Both the position numbers and the translations under genes were made by a program. This document shows, piece after piece, positions 1 through 6,642 of a stretch of DNA of 64,000 nucleotides (position 1 is the first letter of the stretch; each line of letters opens with the position of its first letter). The stretch is taken from contig CAITTG010000109.1 of assembly GCA_903895255.1 (NCBI GenBank), forward strand, positions 1 through 64,000, written 5' to 3'. This DNA comes from an uncultured Verrucomicrobia subdivision 3 bacterium (GTDB lineage: Bacteria; Verrucomicrobiota; Verrucomicrobiia; Limisphaerales; UBA11358). The notes beneath the pieces were generated by a model. It saw only the letters and a program-made list of their open reading frames with translations, ran no database searches and had not been told where the DNA came from.

Positions 1-95
1 CCGCTGGCAACAGTGAGTTCGGATGGAAGCGTGATCCTTTCCTGTCTTGCCAAACGATCAGCCACCAATTAATAAAATCATGTGCCGCGAAATAA
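1..95 (+). other. Possible 3' tail of a truncated upstream CDS
   Basis: Two frames are open from the window edge. One ends with TAA at 70-72 (about 23 codons) and one with TAA at 93-95 (about 30 codons). Either could be the end of a gene that starts outside the window; the short length does not let me choose. The second ends just before the repeat element that precedes the first orphan gene, which would fit a cassette-like layout. Confidence 0.25.
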
Positions 96-110
96 TGTAG
101 CAAACCCCTT

Positions 111-209
111 GACTGCCTTCTCATGGAAGTCGCCGGAGCCAGCCGCCGTTGGCGCTACGGTTGCAATCCACGCCGCGAGCCGGCGGTGGCTCAGCTTTTT
201 TCGTTAGGC
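111..209 (+). repeat. attC-like folded repeat, copy 1
   Basis: An imperfect inverted repeat pairs GGAGCCAGCCGCCG (about 134-147) with CGGCGGTGGCTC (about 181-192), leaving one unpaired G in the left arm. After a T-rich spacer it ends in GTTAGGC at 203-209, which fits the integron core-site consensus GTTRRRY. The same arms recur at 647-725 before the next orphan gene. No RYYYAAC core is evident at the left end, so this copy may be degenerate. The attC interpretation is inferred from structure; no integrase lies in the window. Confidence 0.45.
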
Positions 210-222
210 AGCAGCACACGCC

Positions 223-627
223 ATGAGCATCAGAGCATACAAGATTGCGACTGTCAGTTTGGCTATCGTTGTCGTTTGGCTTGCATGGATGTATTGGGTC
301 CTTTTTGGCCAAATGGTAAATGGAGTGTTTATTTCTCACCAAGCTGATTTGTTGCGTCAGAGCGTCAGAGACGCAGACCAAGAAGGTGTTATTCCATCGA
401 ACGCTCAAGCCAGTGGTAATCGCGAACGCATTCTTTTTGCTCTGGATTGGTATATTGGTTACTATGATCATCGCACCAACGCTCTGGCACGATCTCCGGT
501 ATATGGTTTAATTAAGACAGAGCGGGAGTATGTCGTGCGAGATACGATTGCCTATCTTCGCAAGACTGGCACAAACGATTTTGGAGATGACCCGTATGTG
601 TGGCTAAAACACGAGTATGCACATTGA
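223..627 (+). CDS. Orphan small membrane-anchored protein (possible gene cassette)
   Basis: A 134-residue protein that I do not recognise. Residues about 8-29 form one strongly hydrophobic, Trp/Val/Leu-rich segment with a short positive N-terminus, so an N-terminal membrane anchor is likely. The remainder is soluble, mixed charged and ends in a Tyr/His-rich tail. The ATG lies 13 bp after the GTTAGGC core of repeat copy 1, and the stop lies 6 bp before the GCCTAAC core of repeat copy 2. That tight packing between two repeats is what an integron cassette would look like. Its base composition is more AT-rich than the neighbouring housekeeping genes. No function is proposed. Confidence 0.6.
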   Translation: MSIRAYKIATVSLAIVVVWLAWMYWVLFGQMVNGVFISHQADLLRQSVRDADQEGVIPSNAQASGNRERILFALDWYIGYYDHRTNALARSPVYGLIKTEREYVVRDTIAYLRKTGTNDFGDDPYVWLKHEYAH

Positions 628-633
628 CGTCCC

Positions 634-742
634 GCCTAACCCGTCCCCGGAGCCAGTCGCCGTTGGCGCTGGCCGTTCCGTCCCGCTCTGCGGGACGGTT
701 CCCGCCGCGAGCCGGCGGTGGCTCAGCTTTTTTCTTTAAGCC
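634..742 (+). repeat. attC-like folded repeat, copy 2
   Basis: It starts with GCCTAAC (634-640), which fits the attC core RYYYAAC. The arms GGAGCCAGTCGCCG and CGGCGGTGGCTC match copy 1, again with an unpaired G. The loop holds a perfect 9-bp hairpin (CCGTCCCGC at 678-686 with GCGGGACGG at 690-698), and the element ends in TTTAAGC (736-742). It aligns column by column with GTTAGGC of copy 1 but has T in place of the conserved G at the recombination point. The conserved arms with a different loop are typical of attC sites with variable terminal structures. Confidence 0.5.
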
Positions 743-752
743 ATGTCATATC

Positions 753-1145
753 ATGAGCGCTTGGAGACGCATTGCGATAGCGAAGCTTCCGAAGCAAAAG
801 GATTTGATTGCCAAGAGCGAAAGCGTCGGAATGCTTTGGGTTGATTTATGGTGCGTGTTTGTTAATGCGCACAGCGAGCCTGTTGATGAGGTGACGATTC
901 GCGGTGTTTATGAGTTTGCCAGGTGGACATGCGCCGAGTCCCGCGATGCAGACATGGCCACTTCCACTTGCTGCCATTTTTACGAGCATTTGCCGCTTGA
1001 GCCGAAGGTTCGCGAGCGGCTTGCTCGATTTACGTCGCGTCAGGAAATTTTAGGGTTTTCGGAGATTTTTAAATATCACCTGAGCGCAGAGGAGCACCGG
1101 GAGTTCATGCGGGAGTTTGCGGGAGCACACAAGATTTTCCGATGA
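753..1145 (+). CDS. Orphan 130-residue soluble protein (possible gene cassette)
   Basis: The frame is open from 600, but the ATG at 753 (MSAWRRIAIAKLP...) is chosen because it follows repeat copy 2 directly, and the longer form would translate the repeat. The product is predicted soluble, with no signal peptide or membrane segment. It is rich in charged and aromatic residues, with a WRRIAIAKLP start, FYEHLP near the middle and LSAEEHREFMREF at the end. The pattern resembles a small uncharacterised family (I believe DUF7674, unverified) of unknown role. Codon use and AT content match the first orphan gene rather than gnd downstream. Confidence 0.6.
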   Translation: MSAWRRIAIAKLPKQKDLIAKSESVGMLWVDLWCVFVNAHSEPVDEVTIRGVYEFARWTCAESRDADMATSTCCHFYEHLPLEPKVRERLARFTSRQEILGFSEIFKYHLSAEEHREFMREFAGAHKIFR

Positions 1146-1148
1146 CCA

Positions 1149-1208
1149 GACTGCCGGGCCAGGCGCCGGAGGCAACCGCGGCTTCAAACGCGTGCGGTTG
1201 CGTTAGTC
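1149..1208. repeat. Possible third attC-like site (weak)
   Basis: Directly after the stop of the second orphan gene, GACTGCC (1149-1155) could pair partly with GTTAGTC (1202-1208). The pair GCAACCGC / GCGGTTGC forms an 8-bp stem inside. Neither core fully fits the consensus, and the arms differ from copies 1 and 2. It is listed because its place at the cassette boundary is right. Confidence 0.25.
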
Positions 1209-1542
1209 AGCTAGTCAGGATGTCAGCAAACAATTGCTGCAGGACGGCCCGGCATTTTTCCCAATCAGCCGGCGTTAACCGGCCCATTTTCCTGATCACC
1301 GTCGGTTTTTCCACTGTGGCCAGTTTTTCGAGCCGGACAATCGACGGCAGCCGGAGGCCTGCACGCGGCCAGTCAGTCACCGGCACATCCCGGGGAGAAC
1401 GCGCCGCCTGGCTTGTCACCGGGGCCACGAGCAAATCTGCGTCGCCCGAGTCGTAAACGATAATTACCGGTCGCTTTTTATGACCGCTGCCGTCGCTGAA
1501 CAAGACCGGCAGCAGCAGAACCTCGCCTGGATAAAAGCTCAT
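1207..1542 (-). CDS. MazF/PemK-family toxin
   Basis: A 111-residue protein of the PemK/MazF fold, predicted to be a sequence-specific endoribonuclease toxin. The family pattern is visible: an N-terminal PGEVLLLPVLFSD strand with KKRPVIIVYDSGDADLLVAPVTSQ, and later LPSIVRLEKLATVEK. The ATG at 1542 follows the antitoxin stop by 6 bp, so the two genes form one minus-strand operon in the usual antitoxin-toxin order. The pair sits directly after the two orphan cassette-like genes and could itself be a cassette. The exact RNA target cannot be read from the sequence. Confidence 0.85.
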   Translation of the reverse strand: MSFYPGEVLLLPVLFSDGSGHKKRPVIIVYDSGDADLLVAPVTSQAARSPRDVPVTDWPRAGLRLPSIVRLEKLATVEKPTVIRKMGRLTPADWEKCRAVLQQLFADILTS

Positions 1543-1548
1543 GCCGGT

Positions 1549-1743
1549 CTACTCGTCATCGTAAATGGCGTCGGCGGGTGAATACTCGCGGGCAAGCTGC
1601 GTCGTGGAAAACTGGCTCCATTCCCGGGCCTCGTTTTCGGTGGCGCGGCGGGTCAAAAGAAAATCAACGTAATGCAACGCCTCTGCCTGGAGATTTTCCG
1701 GCAGATTCTTTGCCTTTTCAAAAAGCATTTCAGCGGTGCTCAT
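1549..1743 (-). CDS. DUF2281-type antitoxin
   Basis: A 64-residue protein, starting MSTAEMLFEKAKNLPENLQAEALHY and ending in an acidic DAIYDDE tail. The helical N-terminal part has the leucine spacing of the small DUF2281 antitoxins, and the C-terminal part probably wraps the toxin. The frame extends upstream to 1767, but the ATG at 1743 matches the family start. It lies 6 bp upstream of the MazF-type toxin on the same strand, which supports the pairing. A second member of this family occurs at 19909-20127 with a PIN toxin. Confidence 0.75.
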   Translation of the reverse strand: MSTAEMLFEKAKNLPENLQAEALHYVDFLLTRRATENEAREWSQFSTTQLAREYSPADAIYDDE

Positions 1744-1912
1744 GCCAGATAAAACGATGACCCGCAAACGACATTAAATCAAGCGCGAATGAGCGAATAA
1801 GCCCCCTCATGCCTCTCCAAACCGCTGGTTTTCCCGCCTTCACCCTCCGCCCGCCCCCCGCAATGCACTTTCAGGGTGGTATTTTGCAACATTCGCATAT
1901 TTTTTATTCTGG

Positions 1913-1942
1913 TTGACGGGCCGGGCTCGGGTATTGTGTTAT
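1913..1942 (+). promoter_or_regulatory. Candidate gnd promoter, close to the start codon
   Basis: TTGACG (1913-1918), 18 bp spacer, TGTTAT (1937-1942), then the gnd ATG at 1952 only 9 bp later. If correct, the transcript would be leaderless or nearly so. The -10 is weak. Confidence 0.3.
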
Positions 1943-1951
1943 CACCATATT

Positions 1952-3421
1952 ATGGAACCTCAAGCTGATATCGCGCTCATCGGTCTGGCCGTCATGGGCC
2001 AGAATTTAATTTTAAACATGAATGACCACGGCTTCACCGTCGTGGCCTATAACCGCACCACCGACAAGGTGGATCATTTCCTGGCCAATGAAGCCAAGGG
2101 CACCAAGGTGCTCGGGGCCCATTCCATCGCGGAAATGGTATCCAAGCTCAAACGGCCGCGCCGGGTGATGATGCTCGTCAAGGCCGGCAAGCCGGTGGAT
2201 GAATTCATCGAACAACTCCTGCCCGTCCTCGAACCCGGGGACATCATCATCGACGGCGGCAACTCGCTGTTTGAAGACACCAACCGCCGGGTGAAGTACG
2301 TCGAGAGCAAGGGCTTGCTGTACGTCGGCACCGGCGTGAGCGGCGGCGAAGAAGGCGCGCGCCATGGTCCGAGCATCATGCCCGGCGGTTCCCCGGCCGC
2401 CTGGCCGCATGTGAAGGATATTTTTCAAGCCGTGTCCGCCAAGGTGGACGGCGCGCCGTGCTGCGACTGGGTGGGCGAGGGCGGGGCCGGTCATTACGTC
2501 AAAATGGTGCACAACGGCATTGAGTACGGCGACATGCAGTTGATTTGCGAGGCCTACAACATCCTCAAGCAGGGGCTCGGCCTGTCCGCCCAGGAAATGC
2601 ACGATGTCTTCGCCGAATGGAACAAGGGCGAACTCGACAGCTACCTCATCGAAATCAGCCGCGACATCCTCGGTTTCAAGGACACCGACGGCGCGCCGCT
2701 CGTGGACAAGATTCTCGACACCGCCGGTCAGAAAGGCACCGGCAAATGGACCGTTGTCAATTCCCAGGACCTCGGCATTCCGATCACCCTGATTGCCGAG
2801 GCCGTGTATTCCCGCTGCGTTTCCGCCCTCAAGGACGAGCGCGTGAAAGCGTCCCGCAAGTTGAAAGGCCCCCGTCCGCTCCTCACGAGCATTGCCAATA
2901 ATCCCCAGCGCAAAGCCACCTTCATCGCCGAGATTCGCGACGCCCTCTACGCTTCCAAAATCGTCAGCTACGCCCAGGGCTATATGCTCATGCGCGCGGC
3001 GGCCAAGGAATACAACTGGAACCTCAATTACGGCGGCATCGCCCTCATGTGGCGCGGCGGCTGCATTATCCGCTCCCGCTTCCTCGGCAAGATCAAGGAA
3101 GCCTACGACACGAATCCCAAGCTCACCAACCTGTTGCTGGCGGATTATTTCCGGGGCGAAATCAAGCGCAGCCAGAAGGGCTGGCGCAATGTGGTGGCCA
3201 CTGCCGCCAAACGGGGCATCCCGGTCCCGGCCTTTAGCACCGCCCTGGCGTTCTACGACCAGTACCGCAGTGCCGTCCTGCCCGCCAACCTGCTCCAGGC
3301 CCAGCGCGATTACTTCGGCGCCCACACCTACGAACGCGTGGACAAACCCCGCGGCGAGTTCTTCCACACCAACTGGACCGGCCGCGGCGGCACGACGGCT
3401 TCCAGCACGTACAACGTCTGA
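1952..3421 (+). CDS. gnd: 6-phosphogluconate dehydrogenase (decarboxylating)
   Basis: Oxidises 6-phosphogluconate to ribulose 5-phosphate and CO2 with NADP+ reduction in the oxidative pentose phosphate pathway; cytoplasmic. The 489-residue length is normal for the long bacterial form. The Rossmann motif GLAVMG is at residues 11-16. The catalytic Lys is K184 in HYVKMVHNGIEYGD, and the family signature ILDTAGQKGTGKWT is at 254-267. The frame is open from 1913, but the ATG at 1952 fits the family N-terminus. The gene is monocistronic, ending at a strong terminator. The long antisense ORF across it is a GC-bias shadow. Confidence 0.97.
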   Translation: MEPQADIALIGLAVMGQNLILNMNDHGFTVVAYNRTTDKVDHFLANEAKGTKVLGAHSIAEMVSKLKRPRRVMMLVKAGKPVDEFIEQLLPVLEPGDIIIDGGNSLFEDTNRRVKYVESKGLLYVGTGVSGGEEGARHGPSIMPGGSPAAWPHVKDIFQAVSAKVDGAPCCDWVGEGGAGHYVKMVHNGIEYGDMQLICEAYNILKQGLGLSAQEMHDVFAEWNKGELDSYLIEISRDILGFKDTDGAPLVDKILDTAGQKGTGKWTVVNSQDLGIPITLIAEAVYSRCVSALKDERVKASRKLKGPRPLLTSIANNPQRKATFIAEIRDALYASKIVSYAQGYMLMRAAAKEYNWNLNYGGIALMWRGGCIIRSRFLGKIKEAYDTNPKLTNLLLADYFRGEIKRSQKGWRNVVATAAKRGIPVPAFSTALAFYDQYRSAVLPANLLQAQRDYFGAHTYERVDKPRGEFFHTNWTGRGGTTASSTYNV

Positions 3422-3437
3422 TAACATCGGAGCAAAA

Positions 3438-3468
3438 GGGCGCACCCCGTTGGGTGCGCCCTTTTTTT
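3438..3468 (+). terminator. Rho-independent terminator of gnd
   Basis: A perfect 10-bp stem GGGCGCACCC / GGGTGCGCCC with loop CGTT, followed by seven T. Confidence 0.93.
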
Positions 3469-3485
3469 GTCCGCCCGGATCGGAG

Positions 3486-3505
3486 TGCGGCCGTCCCCGG
3501 CCGCA
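3486..3505. repeat. REP-like hairpin
   Basis: TGCGGCC (3486-3492) and GGCCGCA (3499-3505) form a perfect 7-bp stem around GTCCCC. There is no T-run, so it is not a terminator. It resembles the short dispersed palindromes common in Verrucomicrobiota intergenic DNA; only one copy is seen here. Confidence 0.45.
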
Positions 3506-3618
3506 GCAACCTGCTAATGGTTGCGAGGTCGGGATAATGCCCTGGCCCACCACACATGGCTCCTGACTCCGGCGGGCGATAGCTCGTCAACCTCGGATCG
3601 AATTATTAAAATTCCCCT

Positions 3619-3646
3619 TTGACAACTCATCAATTGATGCTATTGT
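3619..3646 (+). promoter_or_regulatory. TTGACA promoter with palindromic spacer, copy A
   Basis: TTGACA (3619-3624), 16-bp spacer, TATTGT (3641-3646). The spacer contains the perfect palindrome CATCA-AT-TGATG (3628-3639), placed where a repressor would block RNA polymerase. The first 14 bases after T3618 are shared with copy B at 34013. No convincing gene follows directly; rpsB starts about 700 bp away. Confidence 0.5.
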
Positions 3647-3784
3647 ATATGAGTGGTCTTGGCCTCTGGGTCTGGACACCGAATGGCTTGCACTAATTTG
3701 AGTGCCCGAACCCCCTTTGCGGTTGTTATTGGTGCCGGGGATTCGGCGTTTATGGGTGGTCGCGGAGCGACTTGATGACAGTAG

Positions 3785-3805
3785 CCGTGCGGCTTCAGCC
3801 CACGG
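3785..3805. repeat. REP-like hairpin
   Basis: CCGTG-c-GGCT-tc-AGCC-CACGG folds into a stem interrupted by one unpaired base. It has no T-run. The form is that of dispersed intergenic palindromes. Confidence 0.4.
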
Positions 3806-3935
3806 AATGAAGCCAAAAAGCGCCATTAGTCATGTAGCGACGCCTGAACCAGGCAAGGGAAGTTCGCTCATGCTGCGTCAACGGCTGAACCGCTCTTTGA
3901 CACATGCCCAACAACGCGCCTTGAGTTGGGGCCAA

Positions 3936-4159
3936 TCCGACCACATCCGACCACATCCGACCTTTGAAATTAAATTGATACTTCGCCCTCCCCGGTTTTC
4001 CCCGCCTCGCGCCCCGCGCCCCGCGCCTCCAGCCTCGTTATTCAAGCCCATTCAAGCCTATTCAAGGTGATTCAAGGTGATTCAAGGTGATTCAAGGTGA
4101 TTTTTTTTCACGAGGCCCGCCCCCGCCCCCGCCAGACCCCAGACCCCAGACCCCAGACG
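3936..4159. repeat. Cluster of four short tandem-repeat tracts
   Basis: There are four tracts. 3936-3962: a 10-bp unit (tccgaccaca), about 2.7 copies. About 4008-4027: a GC-rich 7-bp unit (gccccgc). 4040-4100: a 10-bp unit attcaagNNN, six copies, the last four identical. 4134-4158: a 7-bp unit (agacccc), about 3.5 copies. None is palindromic or spaced like a CRISPR. They lie just upstream of the rpsB promoter. Confidence 0.8.
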
Positions 4160-4177
4160 CCGTCCGGAATTTAGCTA

Positions 4178-4205
4178 TTGCCACCTTTCCCCGGTTTGAT
4201 AGTAT
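4178..4205 (+). promoter_or_regulatory. Candidate rpsB promoter
   Basis: TTGCCA (4178-4183), 16-bp spacer, TAGTAT (4200-4205). It gives a leader of about 140 nt. The same -10 and spacer length occur before gap. Confidence 0.4.
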
Positions 4206-4227
4206 GGTCTTTCCCAATGCCGGTTTC

Positions 4228-4348
4228 GGCGGCGGGGATAACGGCCTTCAATTTCGTCCGCGTGTGCGGGCGGAGCGGCCATAATAACATATAAATCAAT
4301 CCCGACTTCCGCGGGATGCCCTGAAAATCAGGGTCGCAACCAAAGGAA
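4228..4348 (+). promoter_or_regulatory. Structured rpsB leader (candidate S2 autoregulatory region)
   Basis: The leader can fold GGCC...CGTCCGC / GCGGGCG...GGCC (about 4240-4281). Close to the ribosome-binding site it forms CCCTGA / TCAGGG (4319-4333). The ribosome-binding site is AAAGGAAAC at 4341-4349. S2 autoregulation of its own message is known in other bacteria; here it is inferred only. Confidence 0.35.
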
Positions 4349-4352
4349 ACAC

Positions 4353-5150
4353 GTGTTAAGCATCGGTGTAAAAGAACTGTTGGAATCCGGTGTCCATTTC
4401 GGACACCAAACGAAGCGTTGGAACCCGAAGATGAAGCAGTTCATCTTCGACGCCCGCAACGGCATTCATATCATTGACCTGAGCAAGACCATCACGCAGC
4501 TCGAAGCCGCCGTCGATTTTCTCTCCCTCACCGTCCGCAAAGGCGGCAAGGTCCTCTTCGTGGGCACCAAGAAGCAGGCGCAGCAATGCGTCACTGAGAC
4601 CGCCAAGGAATGCGGCCAGTTTTATGTCACCGAGCGCTGGCTCGGCGGCACCATGACCAATTTTAACACCATCAAAACCTCCATCAAACGCCTCAAGGAA
4701 ATTGAGAAGATGGAAGCCGATGGTTCCATCAACAATTACGTGAAGCAGGAGCAGGCGGTCATCCGCCGCGAAGTCGCCCGCTTGCACAAATATTTTGACG
4801 GCATCCGCCTCATGGACAAGCACCCCGCCGCGCTCTTCGTGGTGGACATCAAGCGCGAGCACAACGCCGTCGCTGAAGCCCGCAAGTTGAAGATCCCGAT
4901 CGTGGCCCTCGTGGACACGAATTGCGATCCCGACCTCGTGGATTATCCGATTGCCGCGAACGACGACGCCATCCGCTCCGTGCGCACCATCATGGCCACC
5001 GTCGCCCAGGCCATCACCCAAGCCAACGCCGAATTTGAGTCCAAGCGCTCCCGTCGTCCGGACGCCGAGCAGCCCGCCCCGGCCGCCGAAGTGCCTGCCG
5101 CACCCGTCGCCGCCGAGGCCGCTGCCGCTCCCGCGCCTGCGATCGCCTGA
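4353..5150 (+). CDS. rpsB: 30S ribosomal protein S2
   Basis: Small-subunit protein uS2, 265 residues (about 240 in E. coli). The start is GTG at 4353, with AAAGGA 6-8 bp upstream. The N-terminus carries the classical KELLESGVHFGHQTKRWNPKMK block and the conserved VDTNCDPDLVDYPIAANDDAIRS segment near residue 200. The last 35 residues are an Ala/Pro-rich tail without known function, probably disordered. It is followed by tsf, the conserved rpsB-tsf pair. Confidence 0.97.
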   Translation: MLSIGVKELLESGVHFGHQTKRWNPKMKQFIFDARNGIHIIDLSKTITQLEAAVDFLSLTVRKGGKVLFVGTKKQAQQCVTETAKECGQFYVTERWLGGTMTNFNTIKTSIKRLKEIEKMEADGSINNYVKQEQAVIRREVARLHKYFDGIRLMDKHPAALFVVDIKREHNAVAEARKLKIPIVALVDTNCDPDLVDYPIAANDDAIRSVRTIMATVAQAITQANAEFESKRSRRPDAEQPAPAAEVPAAPVAAEAAAAPAPAIA

Positions 5151-5157
5151 ACCCGGT

Positions 5158-5190
5158 TTTTGGCGGTGGAACCTGGTTCCGCCGCCAATC
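5158..5190 (+). other. rpsB-tsf intergenic hairpin
   Basis: TTGGCGGTGGAACC / GGTTCCGCCGCCAA forms a strong stem without a T-run between the two genes. It may be a processing or partial-termination site that lowers tsf relative to rpsB, as known for this operon elsewhere. The role is inferred. Confidence 0.5.
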
Positions 5191-5212
5191 CTCAACCAAC
5201 CCCCTATTTAAT

Positions 5213-6058
5213 ATGGCTGAAATTACTCCTGCTGTCGTTGCCAAGCTCCGTGAAATGACGGGCGCCGGCATGATGGAATGCAAAAAAGCGCTTACTGCGT
5301 CCAACGGCGAACTCGATGCCGCCGTGGATCTCCTCCGCAAATCCGGTTCCGCGAGTGCCGCCAAAAAAGCCACCCGCGACGCCAATGAGGGCCTCATCGC
5401 CCAGTTCATCCTGCCCGGCGGCAAGGCCGGCGTGCTCGTGGAAGTGAATTGCGAAACCGACTTCGTCGCCCGCAATGATTCCTTCCGCGCCTTCTGCGAC
5501 GATCTCGCGAAGCAAATCGCCCAGAATCCCGCTGTGGACCTGGAAGCCGACCGCATCGCCGCCGTCGCGCGCATCGGCGAGAACATCAAGATTGCCCGCC
5601 ATGCCCGGCTCGAAGTCACCGGCAACGGCCTCGTGGCCGCTTACATTCACACCGGCGCCAAGGTTGGCGTGCTTGTGGAAGTTGGCGCTGGCAAGGCCGA
5701 AACCACCACCCGCGAGGAGTTCAAGCAACTCGTCAAGGACATCACCCTGCAAATCGCCGCCGGTCATCCCCAAGCCGTTTCCCGCGAGGAAGTCCCCGCG
5801 GACGTCATCGCCAAGGAACGCGAAATCGCCGCGCAATCCGACCGCCTCAAAGGCAAGCCCGCCGCCGCGCTGGAAAAAATCCTCCAGGGCGTGCTCGACA
5901 AATTCTTCCAGACCTACTGTCTGGTGGACCAGGGCTTCGTGAAGCGCAACTCCGAAGTCAGCGTCAAGGAACACGTCGGCCAGGTGGCCAAGCAACTCGG
6001 TGACGAAATCACCATCCGCCGCTTCCTGCGTTTCCAAGTGGGCGAAACCGCCGCCTAA
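5213..6058 (+). CDS. tsf: Translation elongation factor Ts
   Basis: Guanine-nucleotide exchange factor that recycles EF-Tu-GDP. The product is 281 residues, a normal length. The UBA-like N-terminus has TGAGMMECKKAL at residues 16-27, and the EF-Tu contact motif TDFVARN is at about 82-88. The ATG at 5213 gives the usual MAEITPAVVAKLRE start. It is the second gene of the rpsB operon and ends 27 bp before a terminator. Confidence 0.97.
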   Translation: MAEITPAVVAKLREMTGAGMMECKKALTASNGELDAAVDLLRKSGSASAAKKATRDANEGLIAQFILPGGKAGVLVEVNCETDFVARNDSFRAFCDDLAKQIAQNPAVDLEADRIAAVARIGENIKIARHARLEVTGNGLVAAYIHTGAKVGVLVEVGAGKAETTTREEFKQLVKDITLQIAAGHPQAVSREEVPADVIAKEREIAAQSDRLKGKPAAALEKILQGVLDKFFQTYCLVDQGFVKRNSEVSVKEHVGQVAKQLGDEITIRRFLRFQVGETAA

Positions 6059-6084
6059 AAACCGGCCATCCTTTAACTTCACCC

Positions 6085-6111
6085 AGGCGTCCCATCCGGG
6101 ACGCCTTTTTT
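6085..6111 (+). terminator. Terminator of rpsB-tsf
   Basis: AGGCGTCCC (6085-6093), loop ATCC, GGGACGCCT (6098-6106), then a T-run to 6111. Confidence 0.92.
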
Positions 6112-6133
6112 ATTGGCCGTAATCCCCGGACAA

Positions 6134-6161
6134 TTGACGTGGCAACCGCTTCTGCTAGAGT
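6134..6161 (+). promoter_or_regulatory. hicBA promoter adjacent to start codon
   Basis: TTGACG (6134-6139), 16-bp spacer, TAGAGT (6156-6161). The hicB ATG follows after 6 bp, leaving no room for a leader or ribosome-binding site, so a leaderless mRNA is predicted. Confidence 0.5.
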
Positions 6162-6167
6162 AACCTT

Positions 6168-6377
6168 ATGAAACAGATGGCCTACGTGGTTTATCGCGAG
6201 GATGAATTTGTGGTGGCCCAGTGCCTGAATGTGGACGTGTCGAGCTTCGGCACCACCCGTGAGGAGGCAGTCGCCAATCTCAAGGAGGCCGTGGAGCTTT
6301 ATTTTGAGAACGAGCCGGATTCAACCTTTACTCCAGTTGCCGACTTAAACGTGGGCGAGGCGTTGGTCAATGCCTAA
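6168..6377 (+). CDS. hicB: HicB-type antitoxin
   Basis: A 69-residue HicB-fold protein. It has the family pattern of a short N-terminal strand (AYVVYREDEFVVAQCLNVDVSSFG), TTREEAVANLKEAVELYFE helix and DSTFTPVADL tail. It lacks the C-terminal DNA-binding extension of longer HicB proteins, so autoregulation, if any, may differ. It precedes and overlaps hicA by 8 bp, which implies translational coupling. A promoter ends 6 bp before the ATG. Confidence 0.85.
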   Translation: MKQMAYVVYREDEFVVAQCLNVDVSSFGTTREEAVANLKEAVELYFENEPDSTFTPVADLNVGEALVNA

Positions 6378-6579
6378 ACGGCTGGGTTCCCAGGAAGTCA
6401 TCCGTGTGCTGCAGGCACACGGCTTTGTTTTTGTATCGCAAAAGGGCAGTCATAGCAAATACCGTCACGCCAGCGGCCATATGGCCATCGTCCCGCATCC
6501 TAAAAAGGAGCTCCCCATCGGCACCACCCGGGCCATTATCCGGCAATCGGGTTTGGCCCCTGCCGACTTCGGGTTCTAA
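6370..6579 (+). CDS. hicA: HicA-type mRNA interferase toxin
   Basis: A 69-residue YcfA/HicA protein with a double-stranded-RNA-binding fold, predicted to cleave mRNA. GSQEVIRVLQAHGF is followed by the active-site region SQKGSHSKYRH with the catalytic His, and then IVPHPKKELPIGTTRAIIRQSG. The length is typical, and all conserved positions I can judge are intact. The pair is in the less common antitoxin-first order. Confidence 0.88.
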   Translation: MPKRLGSQEVIRVLQAHGFVFVSQKGSHSKYRHASGHMAIVPHPKKELPIGTTRAIIRQSGLAPADFGF

Positions 6580-6642
6580 CGGTCCCGCTCTCCACTCCAA
6601 TTGTCCCTTTCCCCGTGCGTCATTTTGGTTTACCTTGGCAGA

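Larger units (their letters stand above)
3422..4352. other. 930-bp repeat-rich spacer between gnd and rpsB
   Basis: No convincing gene is present. The spacer holds, in order, the gnd terminator, two REP-like hairpins (3486-3505 and 3785-3805), a promoter-like element with a palindrome (3619-3646), four tracts of short tandem repeats (3936-4159), and the promoter and leader of rpsB. Open frames here, such as 3702-4070 and 4087-4284, translate the repeats into Pro/Arg-rich protein and lack ribosome-binding sites. Confidence 0.7.

Noticed and set aside
2012..3553. 513-residue open frame antisense to gnd
   Set aside because: Mirrors the GC-rich third positions of gnd, overlaps it completely and has no domain or ribosome-binding site.
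3936..4159. Tandem repeats as a CRISPR array
   Set aside because: Units are 7-10 bp, directly adjacent and non-palindromic, without spacers.
4087..4284. Pro-rich open frame upstream of rpsB
   Set aside because: Encoded largely by simple repeats; no ribosome-binding site; covers the rpsB promoter and leader.
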